From contig SFBL01000065.1 in NCBI GenBank assembly GCA_007095785.1, forward strand, positions 1-37,203: a DNA stretch of 37,203 nucleotides. Reading direction: 5' to 3'. This document shows positions 6,465-13,985 of this stretch, piece by piece. The notes under the pieces are model-generated. The model was not told the origin of the DNA, did not search any database, and saw nothing but the letters and a program-made list of their open reading frames with translations. The DNA is from Microcystis aeruginosa Ma_SC_T_19800800_S464 (GTDB lineage: Bacteria > Cyanobacteriota > Cyanobacteriia > Cyanobacteriales > Microcystaceae). The position numbers and the translations under genes are program-made. Position 1 is the first letter of the stretch. Each line of letters opens with the position of its first letter.

Positions 6465-8066
6465 CTAGAAGAGCCATGATTTATAATCGGCCAAGTGCTT
6501 ATATTCATGACCCCGATTATCGCGTGGAACAGGAGGTGGTTGGGGTTGTCCTCGTTCATCTGGTGGAACAAACCGAGGTTGTTTAGCTTGACAAATTCTT
6601 AACTCAGCCCAATTTTCTAGACTTCTATTTTCTGTAAAATGTTCAAACTCATGTAGTGAATGAATAACAGGCGGCATTGTCAGACTTAATTCCGAACAAT
6701 AATTAGTTTCCTCGATCATAAATTCAAATATTTGAGAAGCTGTTATTGCATCATAAAAGGAGAGAACCAAAGGAATAACAGGCTTATCTTTCAAATTATA
6801 CGCTCGAACGGTTGCCGAAATTTGTTCTGTGGCTTCGTGAAATCTCATATAAAAATTGGCTAGTCCTTCAGGATGAAAACAGGCGCTAGTGTCAGCAGAC
6901 ATTAGCGAATTCTTGCATTCGATAATAATATAGGCATTAGGAAGGCATATCAAAAAGTCTGCTCGTTTTCCCGCTTTATTGATCGAGTCTGTTTCGTCAA
7001 CAGGAATTCTTTCAAAAGATGTCGGAGCAATCTGGGGCAAAAAAACTGCTTCCAGATATGTTTCCACCGCATCACTTAAAATACCATCTCGTTTTTTTCG
7101 ATTCTCTTCGTAGGGCGTAAGAATATTTGTGTTAATCTGGTTCCAGCAGGATTCAGACAAAGAAAAAGGATCGGGAAGACAGTATTTTTGTTTGCCAAGA
7201 TATATAAATGGAATATCTAAAAAATAATTATAAAAGAATGGTTGATAAGGTTCTGATACTGTTTCTATACTTCGCTCAACTTTTGTCCAAAAACATTGAG
7301 AACCTTTTTTTGTAGATAGATTAAAAGGCAAGCTATTGAGTGAAATAAATTTTTCAAGATTCTCTTGAGTAATTCCCTGATCTTCGAGTTCTTTATCTAT
7401 ACTTATAGTCCGAGAAAAGTCGATAAGACCCCATTGCTCTCCATTGCTCATTCCCCATCCAATCGCCGACATAAATTGATTAAAGTAAACCTGGGTTGAT
7501 AATCCCGCTCGCTGATAAAAAAGCTCAAGAATAAGAGGGTGTGATTGATGAATAATCTCCAATAATTTAATCGTGCGCTGAATACGAGCTATTGGTTTTC
7601 CAAATCCCGAATTTTGAAAAGCCGCCGAACGCTGACAGAAGAGTCCTGACGAATGGCGGCGCACTTTCTCTTTTGTGATAAAATCACTAGGCTTGATCGT
7701 CCAGTTACGAACTTTGTTTATATGATTTTTCTCGTATTTTGCAATGTTATTTACGATTTCTTCCGATTCTTTTTCCAACAGATTTTTGTCTGAAATTGTA
7801 TGGTTCGGCCAACCAAAATAAACTTGAATCAAAGAATAGAATTCTTCTGGAATTATTTCTTGATCACGATGTATGTTTCCCGCACTAGCAAGAAGGATCA
7901 ATCGAATCACATAATTTCGTGATGCGTTACTTTTTACCCATTCATAAGGACTACTCTTCCAGCTTTCCCACTCGCGCCAACAAATACTTGCTCCCATTTT
8001 TAAAATTGAATGAGAGTTATATCGACGAAGATAGTCTTTTAATTCTGTTATGTTCGAGAAGTTCAT
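6465..8066 (-). CDS. Orphan PD-(D/E)XK nuclease-like protein, unknown function
   Basis: A 533-residue protein with no family I can name. Its C-terminal third contains a PD-(D/E)XK pattern: K-R-A-D370-F-L-I, then IIIE383CK385NS, i.e. Asp, 12 residues, then E-x-K in a hydrophobic strand, as in restriction-endonuclease-like folds. The first 350 residues are rich in aromatic and charged residues without a visible helicase, methylase or zinc-finger motif. The tail (about 495-525) is Pro/Gly/Arg-rich and low-complexity. No methyltransferase or other restriction partner flanks it; neighbours are thrS2 and an iron-stress operon on the same strand. It could be a solitary defence nuclease or a repair enzyme; both are inference. 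Confidence 0.6.
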   Translation of the reverse strand: MNFSNITELKDYLRRYNSHSILKMGASICWREWESWKSSPYEWVKSNASRNYVIRLILLASAGNIHRDQEIIPEEFYSLIQVYFGWPNHTISDKNLLEKESEEIVNNIAKYEKNHINKVRNWTIKPSDFITKEKVRRHSSGLFCQRSAAFQNSGFGKPIARIQRTIKLLEIIHQSHPLILELFYQRAGLSTQVYFNQFMSAIGWGMSNGEQWGLIDFSRTISIDKELEDQGITQENLEKFISLNSLPFNLSTKKGSQCFWTKVERSIETVSEPYQPFFYNYFLDIPFIYLGKQKYCLPDPFSLSESCWNQINTNILTPYEENRKKRDGILSDAVETYLEAVFLPQIAPTSFERIPVDETDSINKAGKRADFLICLPNAYIIIECKNSLMSADTSACFHPEGLANFYMRFHEATEQISATVRAYNLKDKPVIPLVLSFYDAITASQIFEFMIEETNYCSELSLTMPPVIHSLHEFEHFTENRSLENWAELRICQAKQPRFVPPDERGQPQPPPVPRDNRGHEYKHLADYKSWLF

Positions 8067-8141
8067 GAGAACGGGACGCGCGAGTTACCTAGTCTAATTG
8101 TAGTACATCGCTCCGGGACGATCGATCCCCCGAAAAGTGTC

Positions 8142-8172
8142 CATTCTAACCCTAACGAATTGGGTCTAGAAT
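8142..8172 (-). terminator. Hairpin downstream of the iron-stress operon
   Basis: ATTCTAACCC and GGGTCTAGAAT form an inverted repeat with one bulged base and a short loop, about 80 bp past the last gene of the isi island (stop at 8255) and before the promoter region of the gene starting at 8066. There is no long U-tract, so it is only a candidate terminator. Confidence 0.35.
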
Positions 8173-8254
8173 GCTATTGTAGTGATTTCAAATAAGTCCG
8201 ATACACTCTCGATCGATAAAACCCTTATTCTATCTGGCATTGATATTCCCAATC

Positions 8255-8563
8255 TTAATTGAAATGACTATATCTCGAAAATTTACCGAGACAAGTCCAA
8301 CTTAGACCAATCCTCGACTTCCAACGTGTTTCTCGCTCAAAATCCCGACAATCGATCGCCTCTTCCGAAAAGGCACGCGCTGGATGCACCGCACATTTCA
8401 AGCGATAATCCCCAGTACAAAAAACACAGCGACTACAGGGAATCCGATGCAGCTTTCGCAGTCGTCCCCGCGCTTCGGCAATGGCAAGAAAAAGGGCAGT
8501 AAAAAAGAATAAGAGAACCAGCCAAATAGCGATCGGACAAAAGAGCGGTATTAGCACTAACAT
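8255..8563 (-). CDS. Small cyanobacterial membrane protein with Cys cluster
   Basis: A 102-residue protein with an N-terminal hydrophobic segment (residues 1-28, Leu/Phe-rich) that should anchor it in a membrane. A Cys-rich soluble part follows: CSRCVFC, then LKCAVHP and AIDCRDFE. The spacing of five cysteines and one histidine suggests a metal or iron-sulfur site. Similar short proteins with the pattern C-x2-C...L-K-C-x-V-H-P...I-D-C-x-D-F are known as conserved hypotheticals in cyanobacteria. It begins 20 bp after the isiC-like gene, so it may be the last member of the iron-stress operon. The function is unknown. Confidence 0.7.
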   Translation of the reverse strand: MLVLIPLFCPIAIWLVLLFFFTALFLAIAEARGRLRKLHRIPCSRCVFCTGDYRLKCAVHPARAFSEEAIDCRDFERETRWKSRIGLSWTCLGKFSRYSHFN

Positions 8564-8582
8564 AAATCTCGATTTTTGTCAA

Positions 8583-9326
8583 TTAAGAAATAATTACAGT
8601 TTGCTCAGAAAGAAATTCCTGTCGGATTAGAGATCGCCAGAAACTAAAAATCTCTTGACTGACGCTGTAGGGGTGGGAATAGTGGAAAAAATAACGCCCT
8701 TTGGGACAACTCCAAATGCGATCGCCTGACTTTAACCAGGGTTGCCATCCCTGCAATAAATGCCGATCAATTACCGTATCGATATCTCCCCCACAGACTA
8801 ACAGGGGTACGGGAACTGTCCCCGGGGCGAAATGGGCATTCTGATAGAGATTATGGGGAGAAAGGGACAATAATAAATCCTCTTCCAAGAGATAGCGATA
8901 TTCTTGGGTTAAAGCGCAGGATTGATGACCAAAAAGATTGTGAACCGATTGATTGAGCAGAGTTTGACGGGAACAGGGTAATAATTTTGATAGCACATAA
9001 TAATGAGCTTGCCAATCGATCGCCGGATAGACTCCCACGGAAAGCAAAGTTAAGGATTTTACCCTTTCTGGATAACGACGCGCGTACAGTAATCCTACTA
9101 ATCCCCCCGTGCCGTGACCGACTAAATGCAGCGGTCGATCGCATTGTTTCAGGTAATCTTGTAGTAATACCAAGGCAATATCAAGAGAAGCTGGCTCATC
9201 AAGAGATTGACAGTATTGCCAATCAGCGATCGCAACTTCCCGGGCTAAAAAATCCAACACCGGGCGATCGAAACGGCGAAAACTGGGGTTAACATTAATC
9301 CAAACTGCATCAGGTAATCGAGACAT
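8583..9326 (-). CDS. isiC: IsiC-like alpha/beta hydrolase with altered nucleophile elbow
   Basis: A 247-residue alpha/beta-hydrolase-fold protein following flavodoxin isiB, the position of isiC in cyanobacterial isiABC operons. The start is taken at ATG 9326 (MSRLPDAVW): the open frame continues upstream to 9446, but those 40 codons come from Pro/Ser-rich tandem-repeat DNA. The nucleophile elbow, usually G-x-S-x-G, reads G70-H-G-T-G-G75, so the serine is Gly72 unless Thr73 substitutes. A late Asp (GGDIDTVID) and His (FFHYSHPYS) at acid and base positions are present. It may be catalytically altered or inactive. The role under iron limitation is not known. Confidence 0.75.
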   Translation of the reverse strand: MSRLPDAVWINVNPSFRRFDRPVLDFLAREVAIADWQYCQSLDEPASLDIALVLLQDYLKQCDRPLHLVGHGTGGLVGLLYARRYPERVKSLTLLSVGVYPAIDWQAHYYVLSKLLPCSRQTLLNQSVHNLFGHQSCALTQEYRYLLEEDLLLSLSPHNLYQNAHFAPGTVPVPLLVCGGDIDTVIDRHLLQGWQPWLKSGDRIWSCPKGRYFFHYSHPYSVSQEIFSFWRSLIRQEFLSEQTVIIS

Positions 9327-9344
9327 AATAATCAAGGAGATAGG

Positions 9345-9420
9345 GAATGGGGAGATGGGGGATAGGGGATGGGGAGATGGGGAAGTGGGGAGATGGGGAG
9401 ATGGGAGAAAAAAGCTGTCT
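9345..9420. repeat. G-rich short tandem repeats (GGGGAGAT type)
   Basis: About ten imperfect units built on GGGGAGAT/GGGGGAT lie between isiB and the isiC-like gene, followed by CTGTCTCCTGTCTCCTGTCTCC. Similar arrays occur at 23100-23140 and 35480-35536. They open the reading frame into the hydrolase and create a false N-terminal extension. Confidence 0.8.
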
Positions 9421-9446
9421 CCTGTCTCCTGTCTCCTGATGGCCAA

Positions 9447-9959
9447 CTAAACGCCAAATTCGCGCTTAAGTCCTGCGACCCAAGTTTTGATCCGTTGTTC
9501 AGTTAAATCGGATTGGTTGTCTTCATCCAGGGCTAAACCGACAAATTTGCCATTTTTTAAGGCTTTTGACTCGTTAAAATCGTAACCGTCTGTGGGCCAA
9601 TAACCGACGGTTTTACCCCCTAGGGAGGCGATTTTTTCTTCCAGTATCCCCAGGGCATCCTGAAAGTTGTCCGAGTAACCGATTTGATCCCCCATCCCGA
9701 AATAAGCGACCTTTTTGGAGACGAAATCAATGTCATCCAATTCATCGTAAAAACCCTCCCAATCGCTTTGTAATTCGCCGATATTCCAGGTGGGACAACC
9801 GATAATCAGGGCATCGTAGGGGGCAAAATCCTCGGTAGATGCGGAGGAGATATCGTGTAATTCTACAATTGCCTCACCTCCAAATTCTTTCTGAATCATT
9901 TCCGCCACCGTTTCGGTTTTGCCGGTTTGCGTGCCAAAAAATAAGCCAATTTTTGCCAT
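9447..9959 (-). CDS. isiB: Long-chain flavodoxin
   Basis: A 170-residue flavodoxin that carries one or two electrons on FMN and replaces ferredoxin in photosynthetic electron transfer when iron is short. The FMN-phosphate loop GTQTGKTE is at 9-16; isoalloxazine-contacting loops follow (PTWNIGELQSDW with Trp57, and GMGDQIGYSDNF with Tyr). The roughly 20-residue insertion of long-chain flavodoxins (about 120-140, WPTDGYDFNESKAL) is present, and the length fits. It lies downstream of isiA and a 52-residue Cys-rich gene on the same strand, the usual iron-regulated arrangement. It is probably expressed both from the isiA promoter and its own. Confidence 0.97.
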   Translation of the reverse strand: MAKIGLFFGTQTGKTETVAEMIQKEFGGEAIVELHDISSASTEDFAPYDALIIGCPTWNIGELQSDWEGFYDELDDIDFVSKKVAYFGMGDQIGYSDNFQDALGILEEKIASLGGKTVGYWPTDGYDFNESKALKNGKFVGLALDEDNQSDLTEQRIKTWVAGLKREFGV

Positions 9960-9990
9960 AAAATTTGTCCTTGTTGCGAAATAAGTGAGT

Positions 9991-10149
9991 TTAACTCTTA
10001 ATTATCCTTGATAGGGAATAAAGCCCCTGATTACAGTTTTCTCCCTCTGAAACTGGCATTTCCTGCCGGCAAGAACTACAGTACCAATAAGAGCGAGAGC
10101 GTCCAATGTGATGCAGCAATTTGGTGTTACAACAGGCACAGTAAGGCAT
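9991..10149 (-). CDS. 52-residue zinc-ribbon-like protein between isiA and isiB
   Basis: A short gene with an ATG at 10149-10147 and TAA at 9993-9991. The product begins MPYCACCNTKLLHHIGR, followed by RSYWYCSSCRQEMP and a polar tail. Two CxxC knuckles (C4/C7 and C24/C27) separated by 16 residues form a typical zinc-ribbon or rubredoxin-like metal site, with Trp and Tyr before the second knuckle. Cyanobacterial genomes hold several conserved short proteins ending in Y-W-(Y/F)-C-x2-C-R-Q-E-M-P, which supports coding. It sits in the isiA-isiB gap, 31 bp before isiB, so it is probably co-transcribed under iron stress. The role is unknown. Confidence 0.7.
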   Translation of the reverse strand: MPYCACCNTKLLHHIGRSRSYWYCSSCRQEMPVSEGENCNQGLYSLSRIIKS

Positions 10150-10225
10150 AAGGGACAGTTAGAAAGATTGATCAGCGGGGAAAATTAGGAAAATCGATAA
10201 TTTATCCTAATCTTCCTTGAAAAAA

Positions 10226-11254
10226 CTAGGCTTCTATCGCATTTAAGGCTTTTTCTACTCGTTTAAAGTCAAAACCCATCGCGCGTAAAGCGTGCCAGAG
10301 ATGACCTTGTAAAAAGAAGAAAGCGAGGAAAAAGTGGGCATTAGCTAACCAACAGCGCGCCGTATGCACTCCAAAGGGCAATTTCACCGTGTCGGCAAAG
10401 TAGGGAGCAATTCCTAACTTCACTTCTAAAATTGGCCCGTAAAATTCGACTGGATAAGCGAGGGTATTTACCCCACAGAAATAGGCGGCCACGAAACCAG
10501 CTAGGGCAATTCCGCCCAAAGAATAGGATAAAATGGCTTCTCCAGAGAAAATCAGCACATTTCTCGCCCATTTGAGCGGGGGAACGATAATATGCCAGAT
10601 ACCGCCCCCAATTAACATTAAACCGACGTAGATATGACCACCGACTAAATCTTCGAGATTGTCCACAGTAGCGAAGTGGGTTTGATAGCCATAGATAACC
10701 CAAGGATCGAGGGTTGGTTCACTAACGACTCGGACAGCACCGATAGTTGCGTCGTATAATCCCCCCCAGTACATAGCTTTGGCCACTAATAATAATGCAG
10801 CTATACCTAAAAAGAGCAGGTGATGACCGAGAATAACTCCTAATTGTCGGGGTTCACTCCAATCGAAATGGAATTTTTTCCCCGGACCAGAGGAATCTTT
10901 CAGGGTTTCTGGGACTCTTAACAGGTGAAATAAGGCTCCTGCTCCCAAAACTGCCGAAGAAATCAGATGAATTGAGCCAATCACGAAAAAGGGGTAGATA
11001 TCGATGATTTGCCCCTTTTCTCCGACTCCAAAGCCTAAAGTGGCCAGGTGCGGCAGTAAAATTAAGCCCTGTTCTGCCATGGCTATATCGGGGCGATACT
11101 GGGAAATTTCAAATAAGGTGAAGGCTCCTGCCCAAAAAGCGATTAAAGCAGCTTGGGCAACGTGGGCAACGATAAATAAGCCTGATTTATCGGCAAAACG
11201 GGCATTTCCTGCCCACCAGTCGTACTCGATCTGAGGATTATCGTAGGTCTGCAT
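10226..11254 (-). CDS. isiA: Iron-stress chlorophyll-binding protein IsiA (CP43')
   Basis: A 342-residue thylakoid membrane antenna protein that forms rings around photosystem I and dissipates energy under iron or oxidative stress. It resembles PsbC without the large lumenal loop, with six hydrophobic helices and conserved His residues for chlorophyll ([49 protein letters not shown]). The ATG at 11254 ([14 protein letters not shown]) is chosen because IsiA proteins begin this way; a TTG at 11281 would add nine residues lacking support. It leads the isi operon. Upstream lie Fur-like boxes and a TATAAT. In Synechocystis an antisense RNA (IsrR) controls isiA; no antisense promoter was identified here. 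Confidence 0.97.
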   Translation of the reverse strand: MQTYDNPQIEYDWWAGNARFADKSGLFIVAHVAQAALIAFWAGAFTLFEISQYRPDIAMAEQGLILLPHLATLGFGVGEKGQIIDIYPFFVIGSIHLISSAVLGAGALFHLLRVPETLKDSSGPGKKFHFDWSEPRQLGVILGHHLLFLGIAALLLVAKAMYWGGLYDATIGAVRVVSEPTLDPWVIYGYQTHFATVDNLEDLVGGHIYVGLMLIGGGIWHIIVPPLKWARNVLIFSGEAILSYSLGGIALAGFVAAYFCGVNTLAYPVEFYGPILEVKLGIAPYFADTVKLPFGVHTARCWLANAHFFLAFFFLQGHLWHALRAMGFDFKRVEKALNAIEA

Positions 11255-11279
11255 GGTATCTTTTAACGAAAATAGAACC

Positions 11280-11310
11280 AAGCTTATTGATAATTATATG
11301 CAATAAGCTT
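11280..11310 (-). promoter_or_regulatory. isiA leader palindrome holding a TATAAT
   Basis: AAGCTTATTG (11280-11289) and CAATAAGCTT (11301-11310) form a perfect 10-bp inverted repeat. On the coding strand the 11-nt spacer contains TATAAT, a consensus -10 hexamer, 37-42 bp from the isiA ATG. It may be a promoter embedded in an operator or a 5'-UTR hairpin. Confidence 0.5.
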
Positions 11311-11320
11311 TAAGTCTTAG

Positions 11321-11339
11321 TCTAGAATAATTCTCAATA
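11321..11339. promoter_or_regulatory. Fur-like box upstream of isiA
   Basis: TCTAGAATAATTCTCAATA contains the palindrome AGAAT-A-ATTCT and resembles a degenerate 19-bp Fur box. It lies just upstream of the TATAAT, where Fur would block polymerase when iron is sufficient. Confidence 0.5.
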
Positions 11340-11473
11340 AAGTCAAGTTAAGAATTGTTACAATTGCTCGACATCCTTTAATACATCAGTATTTTTAGAC
11401 GGGCAAGCCTTTGAAAATCAAGGCTTTTCAGCATGAATCTTGGATCGCAGCTAGAGTAATCTCCTCAGACAAT

Positions 11474-11492
11474 TGAGAATAATTATTAATTA
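11474..11492. promoter_or_regulatory. Second Fur-like box, distal to isiA
   Basis: TGAGAATAATTATTAATTA resembles the Fur consensus and lies about 220 bp upstream of the isiA start. Synechocystis isiA has a long 5' leader of roughly this size, so a distal promoter with this operator is plausible. Confidence 0.4.
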
Positions 11493-11558
11493 GTCTTGAA
11501 CGAGGACTAGAGGATAATTAGCTTGTCATCACTTAAACAAGCCTATAATTAGGCATTA

Positions 11559-11593
11559 AAGAGCATATTTAAGCTTATTTATGCTCTTTATTT
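11559..11593 (-). terminator. Hairpin after the 11714-12280 membrane protein gene
   Basis: AAAGAGCATA and TATGCTCTTT form a 10-bp perfect inverted repeat with a short AT-rich loop, about 120 bp past the stop of the membrane protein gene. It separates that gene from the isiA regulatory region. No strong U-tract follows. Confidence 0.5.
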
Positions 11594-11713
11594 CATTTTT
11601 AACCTGAAATCTCTTTTTTATTCGATAAAATACCCGCCGGTACCCCTCGCCTCCCTGTCGGTTGTGGTAAGCTGTACTGAATTTAAACTGCGTCAGAGTC
11701 TCTGAGCGCCCAT

Positions 11714-12280
11714 TTATAGAGATTGCCGTCTCTGGAGGTTCCTTTCTCTCCCCTCCCCAGTTCTGAAAAGATACTTAATAGAGCCGTAGATTAATAACAT
11801 TGCCGTTAAAGTCATGGCCATAATTAGGGGGAGGATTTTGGCTAACCAGAAAGCCACGAAGATTATGCCGATTCCGTCAGCGAGTAAGACGGGTAAACGT
11901 GGCACTATGCCATAGTCAATGATTTTTTCCGTGCTTGGCTGCAGTTGAATCTTGGCTAAACAATGAAACCAAATTTGACTGACTAAAACTATTAAAGCTC
12001 CCCATCCTATCCAGAGGGCAGCCAGATAAAAGCCCGATAATTCTAAAACAATTGTACTAACTGTTACCATAAAAAAGCGATCGAGGCGAGGATCGCTGGT
12101 TTTTTGCTGAAATTGGTCAATTTCTGCCATATCTACCGCTGCCATGCGTGCCTGTTCCATACACATCCCCAGGGTACCTAGGGCAAGAATAGCAGCGGAT
12201 AGGTTTTCTGGTGAGAAGATTTGGGAGATTATGCCTAAACTAGCCGGAAAAAACAGTAAAAAAAGGATCGTTCGTCTCAT
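11714..12280 (-). CDS. Conserved cyanobacterial multi-pass membrane protein
   Basis: A 188-residue protein with about five hydrophobic segments: residues 4-22, 27-42, 75-95, 96-112 and 128-172. No catalytic motif was recognised. The loop AAVDMAEIDQFQQKTSDPRLDRFF is charged and likely cytoplasmic. The tail GEGRERNLQRR is positively charged, consistent with an inside C-terminus. It is divergent from rnc, with 58 bp between the two starts, so both promoters share that short gap. Function unknown. Confidence 0.7.
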   Translation of the reverse strand: MRRTILFLLFFPASLGIISQIFSPENLSAAILALGTLGMCMEQARMAAVDMAEIDQFQQKTSDPRLDRFFMVTVSTIVLELSGFYLAALWIGWGALIVLVSQIWFHCLAKIQLQPSTEKIIDYGIVPRLPVLLADGIGIIFVAFWLAKILPLIMAMTLTAMLLIYGSIKYLFRTGEGRERNLQRRQSL

Positions 12281-12338
12281 CTATTCGAGGTTGGGTCGGA
12301 TTAAGATAGGAAATGCTCTTGACTTGATCATTTCTGTA

Positions 12339-13016
12339 ATGTCTTGTTTGCCTCCTTTTCAAAATGCTCTCCTTCTCACCCAAGCTTTAACCCATCGTTC
12401 CTATGTCAATGAACAGTCGGAATTGACGGAAAATAACGAGCGCCTAGAATTTTTGGGCGATGCGATTTTGGCTTTTTTGGTGGGCGAACTATTGTATCAA
12501 AAATATCCCGCCATGAACGAGGCCGAATTAACCCGTTTGCGGTCAAATTTGGTCAAAGAAGAACAATTAGCGCAATTAGGCATTGAAATCGGCCTGGGGG
12601 AGTTAATGCGTTTGGGTAAGGGAGCAATTAAAGATCAGGGGCGATCAAATCCTACCCTATTAGCAGACACTTTTGAAGCGATAATTGGGGCTTATTATCT
12701 AGATTCGGGGTTAAATGCGGTTAAAAACTATCTGCACCAACTTTTTATCCCTGTTGCCTCTCATTTAGTCTCTCAAAAATCGGAATCGCCATCTTTTATC
12801 GATGCTAAAAATCTCTTTCAACAGTGGGCGCTGGCTAATTTCGCCTCTAATCCAGAATATGCGATCATCGATGTTACAGGACCGCCCCACGCTAGGGAAT
12901 TTACTGCCGAAGTGCGGGTTAATAATCTTCTCTACGGTACAGGTAAAGGTAAACGGAAACAGGATGCCACCAAAGCGGCTGCCGAAGATGCCTTAAAGCG
13001 CTGTCAATGGCAATAG
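12339..13016 (+). CDS. rnc: Ribonuclease III
   Basis: A 225-residue double-strand-specific endoribonuclease that processes rRNA and other structured RNAs. The catalytic signature NERLEFLGDAIL contains the Glu and Asp that bind magnesium; a second acidic site is in ADTFEAIIGAYYLD. The C-terminal double-stranded-RNA-binding domain spans about 150-222 (DAKNLFQQWA, then KGKRKQDATKAAAEDAL). The ATG at 12339 (MSCLPPFQNALLLTQALTHR) is selected because RNase III proteins begin at this point; the open frame extends to 12144, but that stretch overlaps the divergent membrane gene. Cyanobacteria often have several RNase III-type genes. Confidence 0.93.
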   Translation: MSCLPPFQNALLLTQALTHRSYVNEQSELTENNERLEFLGDAILAFLVGELLYQKYPAMNEAELTRLRSNLVKEEQLAQLGIEIGLGELMRLGKGAIKDQGRSNPTLLADTFEAIIGAYYLDSGLNAVKNYLHQLFIPVASHLVSQKSESPSFIDAKNLFQQWALANFASNPEYAIIDVTGPPHAREFTAEVRVNNLLYGTGKGKRKQDATKAAAEDALKRCQWQ

Positions 13017-13035
13017 TAAATAGGGCCAATCCTAC

Positions 13036-13815
13036 TTACTTTAGAGGCCACCAATTAACTTTATCTCTGGTGGCACTGTACACTTCTTTTAAACCCTCGG
13101 CATCCAGTACCCGAATTAAATCCCCCGTCGATTCGGAGGCAATTAATCCCACGTTTTGCAATCCTTTTAATACCTGTTCGACGGTGCGTTGATTGAGTTG
13201 ACAAGCGCGAGCAATCACATCGACGGATAAATCAAAAGTATAGATATTTTCGGCGCTCGGTTGACTGCCTAATTCTCTTTCTTGATAGATTAAAGCTCTC
13301 AGTAAAGTGGCTACAGCTTGGGGTGGATAGCTACTGCAATTAAGCAAATGATACTCGAATTTTTGCTGTAATTCAAATAAAAAACAGTACCGTTGACGAA
13401 AACTTTCGTTATCGTTGTAAATCCTTTCTAGTGCCGATAAGGGAATTTTCAGGACGTGGGTGGTTTTATAGGATTCCACCAAACAGGGAAAAGCGCGACT
13501 GGCTAAACCATAACTAAAGGGTAAACTCCTCATACCAAAACAGCCACCGGGGTAGCTAATGGCAATAATTCGGTCGAGGGGAGTGCTGCGGACAACGATT
13601 ACACCCTCATCCAAAATCACATACAAAACATCTAGAAATTCATCGGGGAGAAAAGCCGTATAGACGGGACGATTGGAAAATAGCGTCTCTAACTTGAGAT
13701 TGTCGGCATCGAGATACTGACTTAACCAAGCTTCCTCTAGTCCGCGAAAGAGAAAACTCTGGTTAATCAGTTGTTGTAGGAGGGTTGTTTTTTTGGCTTT
13801 GACGCTCTTGCCCAT
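13036..13815 (-). CDS. cysR: Crp/Fnr-family regulator, CysR-like
   Basis: A 259-residue transcription factor with an N-terminal cyclic-nucleotide-binding-like beta barrel (about 20-140) and a C-terminal winged helix (about 195-250) with recognition region DVIARACQLNQRTVEQVLKGL. The phosphate-binding cassette of true Crp proteins (G-E-x-x-x-R-S-A) is not evident, so cAMP binding is unlikely. It is divergent from the sulfate-uptake operon that starts at 13986, the same association as CysR of Synechococcus PCC 7942, a Crp-family regulator needed for sulfate-starvation responses. A shared 170-bp intergenic region should hold its binding sites. The CysR label rests mainly on this context. Confidence 0.75.
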   Translation of the reverse strand: MGKSVKAKKTTLLQQLINQSFLFRGLEEAWLSQYLDADNLKLETLFSNRPVYTAFLPDEFLDVLYVILDEGVIVVRSTPLDRIIAISYPGGCFGMRSLPFSYGLASRAFPCLVESYKTTHVLKIPLSALERIYNDNESFRQRYCFLFELQQKFEYHLLNCSSYPPQAVATLLRALIYQERELGSQPSAENIYTFDLSVDVIARACQLNQRTVEQVLKGLQNVGLIASESTGDLIRVLDAEGLKEVYSATRDKVNWWPLK

Positions 13816-13985
13816 AGTCTCAAACCTAGATGTAGCACTGATTCCATCTTCTCACAGTTTCCCTTGTTATCGCCTTATTCCCAATTTGTTTTATAAATGT
13901 ATTGAAATTTTGTTTCCCGTGCTGTAGGATTAAAGCAGACCTGAAAACAGATACAACCTCAGAGTAAATTTTAGGAGCGCCGCCG

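Noticed and set aside
9327-9446. N-terminal extension of the isiC-like hydrolase
   Set aside because: These 40 codons are translated tandem-repeat DNA (Pro/Ser/His-rich); the fold starts at 9326.
11255-11281. TTG start of isiA at 11281
   Set aside because: It adds nine residues not found in the family; MQTYDNP at 11254 matches known IsiA N-termini.
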